The notes under the pieces: model-generated
Seen by the model: the letters and a program-made list of their open reading frames with translations, nothing else
What the model was told of the DNA's origin: nothing
The model's database searches: none
In this document: one piece after another, positions 24,494-32,447 of the stretch
How the letters are laid out: every line of letters starts with the position of its first letter
Position numbering within the stretch: position 1 is the stretch's first letter
Translations under genes and position numbers: made by a program
Assembly: GCA_964510205.1 (NCBI GenBank)
Contig: CAZEBW010000005.1
Coordinates: forward strand, 1-64,000
DNA from: CAZEBW01 sp964510205
GTDB lineage: Bacteria; Chloroflexota; Anaerolineae; VGOG01
Direction of reading: 5' to 3'
Length of the DNA stretch: 64,000 bases

Positions 24494-26308
24494 ATGATGA
24501 TCAATGAGATGAACATCAGGATCGGCGGGGAAGCAGGCGATGGGGTGGAATCGAGCGGCGCTGGCTTCTGCCAGGCGCTGACGCGCGGCGGGCTGTACGT
24601 CTTCGGCCTGCCCGACTACTACTCGCGCATCCGCGGCGGACACAACTTCTATTCCGTCCGCATCAGCCAGCAGCCGCTTCATTCCCACGCCGAGCCGGTG
24701 CACCTGCTGCTGGCCCTGACCGAGGAGACCATCCCCCGCCACCGCGACAAGATGGTCGAAGGCGGAGCCGTCGTTTACGACTCGAGTGTGATACAGCGGA
24801 CGGAGGGATTTAACGGACGGACAGGGGAGAACTCAGCGGACTTTTCGCTCCTGCCGGTTCCTCTGAGCGACATAGCCGAGGAAAAGGCGGGTATCGCGCT
24901 GGCTCGAAACACGGTGGCGCTGGGCGTCGCGGCGGGACTGACCGGCTTCGATCTGGGCCCAATGGAGAGCGTCGTCCGCCAGAACTTCGCCCGCAAAGGC
25001 CAGAAGGTGGTGGACGGCAACCTGGCGGCCGCCGAGGCGGGTTATGAAGAGGGGCGGAAGTACGCCGCTGACTACGCCTTCAAGCTGGAGAGGGTAGCGG
25101 ACGCGCCGCCGCGCATGGTGCTCAATGGCACGGAGGCTTTCTCCCTGGGCGCGCTGGCGGGAGGCTGTCGCTTCGCCGCGGGCTACCCCATGACGCCAGG
25201 CTCGCCCGTGTTGCACTGGATGGCGGCCCACGCGGAGCGCTACGGCGTGGTGCTCAAGCATACGGAGGACGAGATCGCAGCCATCAACATGGCCATCGGC
25301 GCTGCCCACATGGGCGCCCGCGCCCTGGTGCCGACCTCAGGCGGCGGCTTCGCCTTGATGGTGGAGTCGCTGGGTCTGGCCGGCATGACGGAGACGCCGC
25401 TGGTCATCTACAACGCCCAGCGGCCAGGACCGTCCACCGGATTGGCCACCCGCCACGAGCAGGGAGACATGCTTTTCATGCTCTATGCTTCGCAGGGAGA
25501 GTTTCCCCGCTTTCTCGTCGCGCCGGGCACCCATGAACAGTGCTTCGTGGCCGGCTGGCGGGCCTTCAACCTGGCGGAAAAATACCAGACGCCAGCCCTG
25601 GTGCTCAGCGATCACTACCTGGCGGTCGCCGTCCGCACTCTGGAGCTGGACGCTTTCGACTTCGACGCGGTGGAGATTGACCGTGGAGAGCTGCTGAGCG
25701 AGGCGGAGTTGGATGCCCTGGACGAGGACTACCTGCGCTATCGGATCACCGAGTCAGGCGTCTCGCCGCGAGCAGCGCCCGGCCATCCCAAGGCGGTCTA
25801 CGTGGCCACCGGCAACGAGCACGAAGAGAGCGGGGCCGTCACCGAGGAGCCGGAGATGCGCAGGGCGCAGGTGGAGAAGCGGCAGCGCAAGCTGATGGGC
25901 ATGGCCGAGGAGATGGCCGGCCCGCAGCGATACGGCCCCGACGAGGCGGACGTCACCTTTGTCTGTTGGGGCTCCACCTACGGCCCGCTGCGGGAGGCGG
26001 TGGATCGGCTGAACAACGGACAGGGGGGATTAAACGGACGGAAGCAGAGGGGATTGAGCGGACGGAAGCAGATGGCTCAGGCCAACATGTTGCATTTTGT
26101 GGACCTGTGGCCCTTCCCCGTTGAAGCGGCGAATGTGGCCTTTGACCAGGCGCAGCGACTCGTGGCTGTGGAGGTCAACGCCACCGCCCAACTTGCCACG
26201 CTGATCCGCAGCCAGACCGGTCGCCAGATGGACAGCGCGATCCTCAAATACGATGGTCGCGCCTTCACCCCCGAGTACATCTTGGCCCACAGGCCAGAGG
26301 AGGTGTGA
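24494..26308 (+). CDS. korA: 2-oxoacid:ferredoxin oxidoreductase, fused gamma-alpha subunit
   Basis: 604 residues. Residues about 1-190 are the gamma domain (IRIGGEAGDGVESSG, YSRIRGGHNFYSVRI). About 200-604 is the alpha domain (NGTEAFSLGALAGGCRFAAGYPMTPGSP, EDEIAAINMAIGAAHMGARALVPTSGGG). With KorB it makes acyl-CoA from a 2-oxoacid using TPP and reduces ferredoxin; it is oxygen sensitive. Two repeat-derived inserts are read in frame: TEGFNGRTGENSAD near residue 103 and the tandem GLNGRKQR/GLSGRKQM near residue 515. ATG 24494 follows gaggga; 24509 is an alternative start. Confidence 0.92.
   Translation: MMINEMNIRIGGEAGDGVESSGAGFCQALTRGGLYVFGLPDYYSRIRGGHNFYSVRISQQPLHSHAEPVHLLLALTEETIPRHRDKMVEGGAVVYDSSVIQRTEGFNGRTGENSADFSLLPVPLSDIAEEKAGIALARNTVALGVAAGLTGFDLGPMESVVRQNFARKGQKVVDGNLAAAEAGYEEGRKYAADYAFKLERVADAPPRMVLNGTEAFSLGALAGGCRFAAGYPMTPGSPVLHWMAAHAERYGVVLKHTEDEIAAINMAIGAAHMGARALVPTSGGGFALMVESLGLAGMTETPLVIYNAQRPGPSTGLATRHEQGDMLFMLYASQGEFPRFLVAPGTHEQCFVAGWRAFNLAEKYQTPALVLSDHYLAVAVRTLELDAFDFDAVEIDRGELLSEAELDALDEDYLRYRITESGVSPRAAPGHPKAVYVATGNEHEESGAVTEEPEMRRAQVEKRQRKLMGMAEEMAGPQRYGPDEADVTFVCWGSTYGPLREAVDRLNNGQGGLNGRKQRGLSGRKQMAQANMLHFVDLWPFPVEAANVAFDQAQRLVAVEVNATAQLATLIRSQTGRQMDSAILKYDGRAFTPEYILAHRPEEV
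26025..26072 (+). repeat. 24-bp tandem repeat inside korA
   Basis: Two adjacent 24-base units (26025-26048 and 26049-26072) differ at two positions and encode eight residues each. The same word (gggattaaacggac) forms the very end of the HEAT-like gene at 47397-47410, and a related word occurs at about 24800-24825, also in korA. Confidence 0.85.
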
Positions 26309-26309
26309 G

Positions 26310-27179
26310 ATGGTCACTCGAAAAGACTTCGGCAGCCCGGTCGCGCCGACCTGGTGCAGGGGGTGCGGCAATTTCGGGATTCTGAATGCGATCAAGATGG
26401 CCCTGGCCGAGCAGGACCTCGCGCCCCATCAGGTGGTCATGTTCACCGGCATCGGCTGCGGCAGCAAACTGCCTCATTACATGAAAGTGAGCGGTTTTCA
26501 CACCATCCACGGCCGCCCCCTGCCAGTGGCCACTGGGGCCAGATTGGCCAATCACGGCCTCAAGATCATGTGCGTCCACGGCGACGGCGATGGGTACGGC
26601 ATGGGGCTGGGCCACATGATGCACGCCGTTCGCCGCAACATCGGCATGGTGGACATCGTGCAGAACAACCGCGTCTACGGCCTGACCAAGGGGCAGTATT
26701 CGCCCACTAGCGCGGCTGGCATGCGCACGCCCACTTCGCCAGAGGGAGCCATTGACCGGCCAGTGCCGCCGCTGGGACTGGCCATCGCCGCCGGAGCTAC
26801 CTTCGTCGCCCGGGGCTACCCCGGCAAGCTGCGTCACCTGGTTTGGCTCATCGGCGAGGCGTTGCAGCATCCGGGTTACGCCCTGGTGGACGTGCTCCAG
26901 CCCTGCGTCACCTTCAACCGCCCTAGCTCCTACGATTTCTACAACCCCCGCGTGTACAAGCTGGAGGAGGGCGATCACGATCCGACAGACAGGACTGCTG
27001 CCTGGGAGCTGGCCTACCAGTGGGGCGAGCGCATCCCCATCGGGATTTTCTACCGCGTGGAGGGGGCGCCCACTTACGAGGAGCAGGTGCCAGCGCTGAA
27101 GGCGGGTCCGCTGGTGAAGCAGCCGCTGGAGAAGCTGCGGCCGGAGCAAGTAGAGGAATTGCGGCAGGAGGTCATTTGA
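26310..27179 (+). CDS. korB: 2-oxoacid:ferredoxin oxidoreductase beta subunit
   Basis: 289 residues. PTWCRGCGNFGILNAIK has the CxxC of the beta family, GIGCGSKLPHYM another Cys, and HGDGDGYGMGLGHMMHAVRRN with NNRVYGLTKGQYSPTS is the TPP/Mg site (GDGD...N). It forms the catalytic dimer with KorA. It starts 1 base after the korA stop with gaggagg at 26297-26303. The C-terminal extension contains a second repeat-free helical part. Substrate may be 2-oxoglutarate or another 2-oxoacid. Confidence 0.93.
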   Translation: MVTRKDFGSPVAPTWCRGCGNFGILNAIKMALAEQDLAPHQVVMFTGIGCGSKLPHYMKVSGFHTIHGRPLPVATGARLANHGLKIMCVHGDGDGYGMGLGHMMHAVRRNIGMVDIVQNNRVYGLTKGQYSPTSAAGMRTPTSPEGAIDRPVPPLGLAIAAGATFVARGYPGKLRHLVWLIGEALQHPGYALVDVLQPCVTFNRPSSYDFYNPRVYKLEEGDHDPTDRTAAWELAYQWGERIPIGIFYRVEGAPTYEEQVPALKAGPLVKQPLEKLRPEQVEELRQEVI

Positions 27180-27181
27180 GC

Positions 27182-27589
27182 ATGTCCTTGGAAATGGTGA
27201 AGTCGGTGATGACCACCCTAGTTTTGGCGCTGGCCCTGGCGCAGGCGTTGGGGATGGCGCAGGTGCGCGGTTACGTGCGCCTGCTGTCCGTCAGCAAAAG
27301 GCAATTGGTGCGGTGGCATCGCCTCGGCGGCGCGGCCACGCTGCTCTTGGCTTTGGCGGTGGCGGCCATGTGCGTCTTCGGCGAGAGGTATGCCTACTAT
27401 TCGCCGCGCGTGCTGGCCCACCTGGCGATGGGCGCTGCAGCGATCCTGATCCTGACGGCGAAAGCGATCATCTCCAACCGCTTCCGCCGCTACCTGCGCC
27501 ACGCGCTGGCCCTGGGCGCTGCGGCGGGGCTGTTGATCCTGGGCACTTTCATCACCAGCGCGCTGTGGTACTTTGTTCAACGCGCTTAA
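27182..27589 (+). CDS. small four-helix membrane protein, possible haem b protein
   Basis: 135 residues with four hydrophobic helices. His residues occur in RWHRLGG (before TM2), VLAHLAMGAA (TM3) and LRHALALG (TM4), a layout like small cytochrome-b561-type or DUF-type haem membrane proteins. It begins 2 bases after korB and may pass electrons between the membrane and the downstream lipoprotein cytochrome c. Haem binding is only inferred from the His pattern. Confidence 0.6.
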   Translation: MSLEMVKSVMTTLVLALALAQALGMAQVRGYVRLLSVSKRQLVRWHRLGGAATLLLALAVAAMCVFGERYAYYSPRVLAHLAMGAAAILILTAKAIISNRFRRYLRHALALGAAAGLLILGTFITSALWYFVQRA

Positions 27590-27849
27590 CATCACCTTTG
27601 ACCATCGAGGTGGAATCGCACAACTAGACTTTGTAGGGCAGGTTGGCGACGGCTCGAAGGTTGTCCTTCCTACGCACCAAGTTTCTTCAGCAGAGAGCAG
27701 CCTACGAAAGCAGAACAAGACAGTCGCCTACCTGCCGTTCATCAGGCCAATGGCAGGTAGCCCGCTCTCGCACCAAACATCAGAGCGTTCTATTCGTGCG
27801 ATTTCAGGGTCGCGTCCAAATCTGATGATGGGCTTCAGGAGGGAGAAAA
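27590..27849. other. non-coding stretch
   Basis: No gene is recognised. The start contains words of a dispersed repeat (ttgtagggcaggttggcgacggctcgaa split by spacers; a cctacctgcc / ggcaggtagc palindrome at about 27729-27764). The end has gaggga at 27839-27844 for the cytochrome gene. Confidence 0.5.
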
Positions 27850-28326
27850 ATGAACAGACGTCAGCTCACAGGACTAATCATGATGCTCTTGGCGCTGTTG
27901 TTGGCATCGCTTCTCGCAGCTTGCGGCGCGGCCCCGGCTGAGACCGTTGTCCCCACCACAGAACAGCAGGAAGCCGCTCCGGTGGCGCTGGATGGTAAGT
28001 CCTTGCTCGAAGAACGATGCACTGAATGCCATGACCTGGGGCGAGTGGAGCGGGCCAAGAAGACAGAATCGGAGTGGCAGGCGACAGTGCAACGTATGGT
28101 GGGAAAGGGCGCCGAGCTAGACCAGGCGGAACAGAAGGCCGTTATCCAATATCTGGCGGAGACCGTCGCCCATCAATCGGAAGGAGATCAAGATGTATCA
28201 GCGAATTCTGGTTCCATTGGAGAGAAAAGGTGGCCCCGAGGGTCACATCAGACACGCCGCAGCCCTGGCCTCCGGGGTCGGCGCCGAAATCACCCTCTTG
28301 CGTGTGATCACGGTGGTTCCCGCTGA
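27850..28326 (+). CDS. lipoprotein c-type cytochrome
   Basis: 158 residues. A signal peptide with lipobox (LLASLLAACG) is followed by a PT/Q-rich linker and one haem site CTECH near residue 57, with MVGKGAELDQAEQKAVIQYLAETV as the rest of a monohaem cytochrome c fold. The domain should end near residue 115; the last 44 residues lie wholly inside the next gene (universal stress protein, overlap 134 bases) and are low-complexity and basic, so the true stop may have been lost by a small indel. Probably membrane-anchored electron carrier. Confidence 0.75.
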   Translation: MNRRQLTGLIMMLLALLLASLLAACGAAPAETVVPTTEQQEAAPVALDGKSLLEERCTECHDLGRVERAKKTESEWQATVQRMVGKGAELDQAEQKAVIQYLAETVAHQSEGDQDVSANSGSIGEKRWPRGSHQTRRSPGLRGRRRNHPLACDHGGSR

Positions 28327-28651
28327 AGATCCCCTCTTCCAGCGCTTTCAGGTAGAGCTGGGATCCAGCGGCGCTAAGAGAAAGGCGGAGGCGAGGGAAT
28401 ACGTCAATCAATTAGTAGACCAACTGCAGGAGGAGGGCGTGAACGCGAGGCCGGCGGTGGTCATCAGCGACAAGGCGGAAGACGAAGCGATTGTCGAGTA
28501 CGCCGCTGAGTTGAACAGCGACCTGATCGTCTTGCCCAATCAGCGGCGCTCCCTGGTCAGCCGCTGGCTGCAGGGCAACGTCACCGCCAAGGTGCAGCGC
28601 CGATCGGACATCCCCGTCCTGCTGGTTCGAGATGTAGAGAAGGGAGGATAA
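28193..28651 (+). CDS. universal stress protein (UspA family)
   Basis: 152 residues. YQRILVPLERKGGPEGHIRHAAALA, a middle LLRVITVVP strand, and DLIVLPNQRRSLVSRWLQGNVTAKVQRRSDIPVLLVRD match UspA; the ATP-binding glycine motif G-x2-G-x9-G is poorly kept. ggaagga stands 10 bases upstream of the ATG, inside the cytochrome frame. It precedes a ferritin-like protein by 2 bases. Likely a cytoplasmic stress protein. Confidence 0.85.
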   Translation: MYQRILVPLERKGGPEGHIRHAAALASGVGAEITLLRVITVVPAEDPLFQRFQVELGSSGAKRKAEAREYVNQLVDQLQEEGVNARPAVVISDKAEDEAIVEYAAELNSDLIVLPNQRRSLVSRWLQGNVTAKVQRRSDIPVLLVRDVEKGG

Positions 28652-28653
28652 CC

Positions 28654-29094
28654 ATGGACCGCAAGCAGATCATAGAGGCGTTAAACCATAATCTGCGTGC
28701 TGAATTGAGTGCAGTGGAGATGTATTCTGCCCACGCGAGGGCTATCCCCGAGGATGCCATTGCCCAGGGCGTGCGGGCCATTGCCGCTGTTGAACAGCGC
28801 CACGCCCGAGACCTGGCCGCTCGCATCGAGGCTTTGGGGGGCGCGCCCGTCGAACCTGGCGGGGTGGAGACCGTTGTCGGTCGTGCAGTTGGCGCCGCCG
28901 GTGCGCAGGCCTCAACCTTAGAGATGTTGCGCCTGGAACTGGCCGAGGAGCAGCAGGCTATCAAAGATTACGCTGCTCAAATCGCCGACATCATGGACGA
29001 CGAAGAGACCCTGGACATGCTGCAAGAGAATCTGAATGATGAGATTCAACATTCCCGGTGGATGAAGGCCCGTATCGCGGCGCTGAACAAGTAG
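28654..29094 (+). CDS. ferritin-like diiron protein (bacterioferritin-like)
   Basis: 146 residues, a four-helix bundle: NHNLRAELSAVEMYSAHARA, AVEQRHARDLAARIEAL (ExxH), RLELAEEQQAIKDYAAQIAD and NLNDEIQHSRWMKARI (ExxH). The Glu/His set fits a diiron site. It may store iron or act on oxidants. It follows the universal stress protein by 2 bases with ggagg upstream, so the two are translationally linked. Confidence 0.8.
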   Translation: MDRKQIIEALNHNLRAELSAVEMYSAHARAIPEDAIAQGVRAIAAVEQRHARDLAARIEALGGAPVEPGGVETVVGRAVGAAGAQASTLEMLRLELAEEQQAIKDYAAQIADIMDDEETLDMLQENLNDEIQHSRWMKARIAALNK

Positions 29095-29117
29095 GGCGCG
29101 GCTGTTGGAGCTAAGGC

Positions 29118-29717
29118 ATGAGCAGATTGAAAGAGTTAGAGACGCCCGTCTTCTGGGCCGAGGGACACCCTGGCCCACTAGCGGCCGAGGGGTGGCAGGT
29201 CGAGTTGGGTGGACTGGTCGAGGAGCCGGTGACGCTGACCTACGAGGAGATCGTCGCCTTGCCCAAATCCACCGCCGACGCCCGCTTGACTTCGGTGTCG
29301 GGGTGGAGCGTGCGGGGCGAATGGGGCGGCGTGCGCCTCAGCGATCTTCTGGCCGTGGCTGGAATCCGGCCAGAGGCCGCCCACGTTCAGCTCGTCTCCT
29401 ACCGCCAGATCTATACGACCTGCATTCCGCTGGAGGTGGCCTTGAAAGAGCGCACCTTGCTGGCCTACGAGTTCGATGGCGAGCCGCTGGAGGCCGACTA
29501 CGGCGGCCCCGTGCGCATCTTCTGCCCCTACCTGTGGGGATATAAATCGGCCAAGAGCGTGGTGGCCATCACGCTGGAAGATCACTCCATTCCCGGATTC
29601 TGGGAAGTGCGCGGCTATCCCGATGCCGCGCAGATAAAACCCCGTCGGGTACTCGACGTCAACAGCCAGCGCTGGCGACACATCCCCGGCGGCGAGGTTA
29701 CCGAGTTTCTGGATTGA
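29118..29717 (+). CDS. molybdopterin-fold oxidoreductase lacking the Mo-binding Cys
   Basis: 199 residues, one sulfite-oxidase/YedY-type molybdopterin domain: VTLTYEEIVALPK, then LTSVSGWSV, WGGVRLSDLLAVAG, YTTCIPLEVAL, EADYGGPVRIFCPYLWGYKSAK and PGFWEVRGY. In relatives the central motif has the form HCVTGWS and the Cys binds Mo; here that position is Ser59 (tcg at 29292-29294). No signal peptide is seen. It could bind Mo through Ser, bind the cofactor differently, or be inactive. Confidence 0.82.
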   Translation: MSRLKELETPVFWAEGHPGPLAAEGWQVELGGLVEEPVTLTYEEIVALPKSTADARLTSVSGWSVRGEWGGVRLSDLLAVAGIRPEAAHVQLVSYRQIYTTCIPLEVALKERTLLAYEFDGEPLEADYGGPVRIFCPYLWGYKSAKSVVAITLEDHSIPGFWEVRGYPDAAQIKPRRVLDVNSQRWRHIPGGEVTEFLD

Positions 29718-29738
29718 TGGCATTCTGTTCACTCGCTC

Positions 29739-29760
29739 CCGCTGGACCCTAGTCCAGCGG
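29739..29760. repeat. ccgctggac hairpin, copy 2
   Basis: Arms ccgctggac (29739-29747) and gtccagcgg (29752-29760), loop ccta, which is the reverse complement of the loop in copy 1 (8397-8400), so the copy is inverted. It lies 22 bases after the molybdopterin-fold gene. Confidence 0.7.
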
Positions 29761-29788
29761 TTCCAGGGGATCGGTGACTACTCAGGCT

Positions 29789-29886
29789 GTCATTGCGAGC
29801 GAAGCGAAGCAATCTCCTACCAGCAAGTTGGGGATTGCGCCGTTTTCACTTCCAAGTTCGGCGCAAACAGCGCGCCTCGCAATGAC
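29789..29886. repeat. MITE-like element A, copy 3 (inner unit only)
   Basis: gtcattgcgag (29789-29799) is exactly inverted at 29876-29886, with gaagcaatctcc and ggattgc words inside. The outer caatgtta arms of copies 1 and 2 are absent, showing that the inner unit can exist alone. Confidence 0.75.
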
Positions 29887-29952
29887 ACGGGCTGAGCAGT
29901 TACGACACAAGAAAATATAGTTTTGTAAAAAGTTGAAGGGAGGAAGGTAAGA

Positions 29953-30426
29953 ATGACTGTTGTAAGTGCTGCTGAAGCCCTGAGATGGGCGATGGAGATC
30001 GAGGAGAACGGGGAGGCTTTTTACAACACCGTGGCCGCGAGAAGTGCGGATCCCGAAGTGAAGGCCCTCTTTGAGGACTTGGCCGTCCAGGAGCGAGGAC
30101 ACTACGAGGTGTTCCAGAAGATGCTGGAGAAAGTGAAGCCAGACCCCGATCTGTCCTCTGTGGCCCCCCGGTACGCGGACTATGAGTATTACCTACAGGC
30201 CGTGCTGGCTAACGCCCTGTTCGCCGGAAAGGACAAGGGGCTGACACTGGCCAGGCAGGCCGAAGACCGAGAGACAGCCCTGCAAGCGGCGATGAGCTTC
30301 GAGAAGGACACGCTGCTGTTCTTCTACGACCTGCGTGAGATGGTGAGCGAGGCAGAGCGAGGGACTGTCTCTGACATTATCTCGGAGGAAAGGTCCCACC
30401 TGCGCCGCTTGGCGAAAATGTTGTAG
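29953..30426 (+). CDS. rubrerythrin-like ferritin family protein
   Basis: 157 residues: EALRWAMEIEENGEAFYNTVA with the first ligand Glu pair, DLAVQERGHYEVFQKML (ExxH), then a second pair of helices (AMSFEKDTLLFFYDL, IISEERSHLRRLAKML). It matches the COG1633-type ferritin-like group. No rubredoxin domain. gggagg precedes the ATG. Likely peroxide or iron handling. It leads into the dehydrogenase gene 9 bases downstream. Confidence 0.85.
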   Translation: MTVVSAAEALRWAMEIEENGEAFYNTVAARSADPEVKALFEDLAVQERGHYEVFQKMLEKVKPDPDLSSVAPRYADYEYYLQAVLANALFAGKDKGLTLARQAEDRETALQAAMSFEKDTLLFFYDLREMVSEAERGTVSDIISEERSHLRRLAKML

Positions 30427-30435
30427 GGGGATGAG

Positions 30436-31833
30436 ATGAAGAAATTCGACCTGATCGTCATCGGTTCCGGGGCGGGGATGAACGTCGCTGCCAACGCTGT
30501 GGGGCATGGAATGAACGTGGCCGTCGTAGACCGGGATCCCCTCGGCGGGACCTGCCTGAACAGAGGCTGCATTCCCTCCAAGGTGATGCTCTACCCGGCG
30601 GACGTCATCCGCATGGCTGAGGAGGCGAAGGCCATAGGCGTCCACGCCAAGATCGAGAAGGTGGACTTCGGCCTGATCATGAAGCGCGTGTGGGACATCG
30701 TCCTGGATGGGCGTCATGGGATGGAGCGCAGCGTAGAGCACACGGAGCAAATGGCATTCTTCGACACCGACGCCGCCTTCGTCTCAGACTACACCCTGGA
30801 GGTTGGCGAGGAACTGATCAGCGCCGACACCATCGTCATCGCCTCTGGTGCACGGCCATTCATTCCCCCCGTCGAGGGGCTGGAAGAGGTCGGCTACCTG
30901 ACCAGCGCCACCATCTTTGACCTGGAGGAACCGCCAGAAAGCCTGATCGTGATTGGCGGGGGATACGTCGCCACCGAGTTCGCCCATTTCTTCTCGGCCA
31001 TCGGCACCGAGGTCACCATTGTCGGCAGAAACACGCATCTGGTTCCGCAAGAGGAGCCCGAGGTGTCCGAGCTGCTGAAGAAGAGGATGTCGGACTACTG
31101 CCAGGTTCACACCAATCACGAGGCGGTTCGTGCGGCAATCAAGAATGGACTCAAAGTGGTCACTGCCAGGAATAGGGCGGATGGCCGGGAATACGAATTC
31201 GCTGGGCAGGAGATTCTGGTCGCCGTGGGCCGCAGATCGAACTCGGACATCCTCAAGCCCGAGAACACGGGGGTCGAGACCGATAGCAGAGGCTGGATCA
31301 AAGTGGATCAGCGCCTGCGCACGACCAAAGAGGGCATCTGGGCGTTGGGCGATGCCACGGGAAAGCACATGTTCCGGCACACTGCGAATTACGAATCGGA
31401 TGTGGTTTGGACGAACGCCTTCACGGAGCACGAACACGCGGTAGATGATCATGCCGTCCCGCACGCCGTGTTCACCCATCCACAGATCGCCTCGGTGGGT
31501 ATGACGGAGGAGCAGGCCCAAAAGAGCTACGATATACTGGTTGGGGTCAAGAAGTACGCCGACGTGGCCAAGGGCTATGCCATGGGCGAGGAGGATGGAT
31601 TCGTCAAAGTGATCGTGGACGGAGACACAGGCAAGATCCTGGGAGCGCACATAATCGGTCCCCACGCGGCTATCCTGGTCCAGCAAATCGTCTACTTGAT
31701 GAACGCTGGCCAGCAGGATTACATGCCTCTTGCCCTGGCGCAGACCATTCACCCGGCCCTGAGCGAAGTAGTGGTGGGGGCGTTTGGCAACCTCAGGCCA
31801 GTAGGAGAGCATGGGCACGAGCACGGGCATTGA
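30436..31833 (+). CDS. dihydrolipoamide dehydrogenase-like flavoprotein disulfide reductase
   Basis: 465 residues. FAD motif IVIGSGAGMNVA, redox-active GGTCLNRGCIPSK (CxxxxC), NAD(P)-binding IVIGGGYVATEFAHFF, and the C-terminal QTIHPALSEVV with the catalytic His-Glu type site. The C-terminus is His-rich (GEHGHEHGH), which may bind metal. No lipoyl-enzyme partners are nearby, so it may reduce another disulfide or a thiol compound rather than lipoamide; the mercuric/mycothione reductase branch is possible. Confidence 0.85.
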   Translation: MKKFDLIVIGSGAGMNVAANAVGHGMNVAVVDRDPLGGTCLNRGCIPSKVMLYPADVIRMAEEAKAIGVHAKIEKVDFGLIMKRVWDIVLDGRHGMERSVEHTEQMAFFDTDAAFVSDYTLEVGEELISADTIVIASGARPFIPPVEGLEEVGYLTSATIFDLEEPPESLIVIGGGYVATEFAHFFSAIGTEVTIVGRNTHLVPQEEPEVSELLKKRMSDYCQVHTNHEAVRAAIKNGLKVVTARNRADGREYEFAGQEILVAVGRRSNSDILKPENTGVETDSRGWIKVDQRLRTTKEGIWALGDATGKHMFRHTANYESDVVWTNAFTEHEHAVDDHAVPHAVFTHPQIASVGMTEEQAQKSYDILVGVKKYADVAKGYAMGEEDGFVKVIVDGDTGKILGAHIIGPHAAILVQQIVYLMNAGQQDYMPLALAQTIHPALSEVVVGAFGNLRPVGEHGHEHGH

Positions 31834-31844
31834 GGCTAAAGCAT

Positions 31845-32447
31845 ATGAAGGTTGTGGGGATCTCTGGCAGCCCCCGCCGAAAGGGCAACACCGAGACTCT
31901 CCTGCGGGAGGTGCTGCGAGGGGCTGAGGAAGCTGGGGCCGAAACCCGCCTGTTCATCCTCTCCAAGATGGACATCTCCCCGTGCCTTCACTGCGATGGC
32001 TGCCTGGCCGAGGGGAAGTGCGTGGTGAAGGACGACATGTGGTTGATCTATCCGGAGATCGAGAGCTTGGATGCCCTCGTCCTGGCTTCTCCCATCCACT
32101 TCTACGGAGTCACCGCCCAGGCCAAGGCCATGATTGACCGATGCCAGGCCTTCTGGGCGCGTAAGTACGTCCTCAAAAGAAGGATCGCCGCCGAGAAGAG
32201 AAAGGGCGTTTTCGTCTCCGTAGGCGGGACCAGGTTTCCCGACCTCTTTGACCACGCCAGGGCGGTGGTGAAGAACCTCTTTCTGGTCATTGACGTAGAA
32301 TACTGGGCAGAACTTCTCTTCTCTGGTGTGGACGAGAAGGGCGAAATCAAAGAGCATCCCACCGCTTTGAAAGATGCCTATCTTCTGGGCAAGAGGCTCG
32401 TCGAGGAAGAAGTGAAGGAAAGGGGATTGAGCAATGCCAGCTATTGA
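31845..32447 (+). CDS. iron-sulfur flavoprotein (Isf-like NADPH:FMN reductase family)
   Basis: 200 residues. MKVVGISGSPRRKGNTETLL is the FMN-binding loop; CLHCDGCLAEGKC is a compact CX2CX2CX5C cluster motif for a 4Fe-4S centre as in archaeal and clostridial Isf proteins, which pass electrons and can reduce O2 or peroxide. ASPIHFYGVTAQAKAMIDR completes the flavodoxin fold. The ATG at 31845 is preferred; a TTG at 31830 overlaps the previous stop. Its own end overlaps the flavodiiron start by 14 bases. Confidence 0.87.
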   Translation: MKVVGISGSPRRKGNTETLLREVLRGAEEAGAETRLFILSKMDISPCLHCDGCLAEGKCVVKDDMWLIYPEIESLDALVLASPIHFYGVTAQAKAMIDRCQAFWARKYVLKRRIAAEKRKGVFVSVGGTRFPDLFDHARAVVKNLFLVIDVEYWAELLFSGVDEKGEIKEHPTALKDAYLLGKRLVEEEVKERGLSNASY

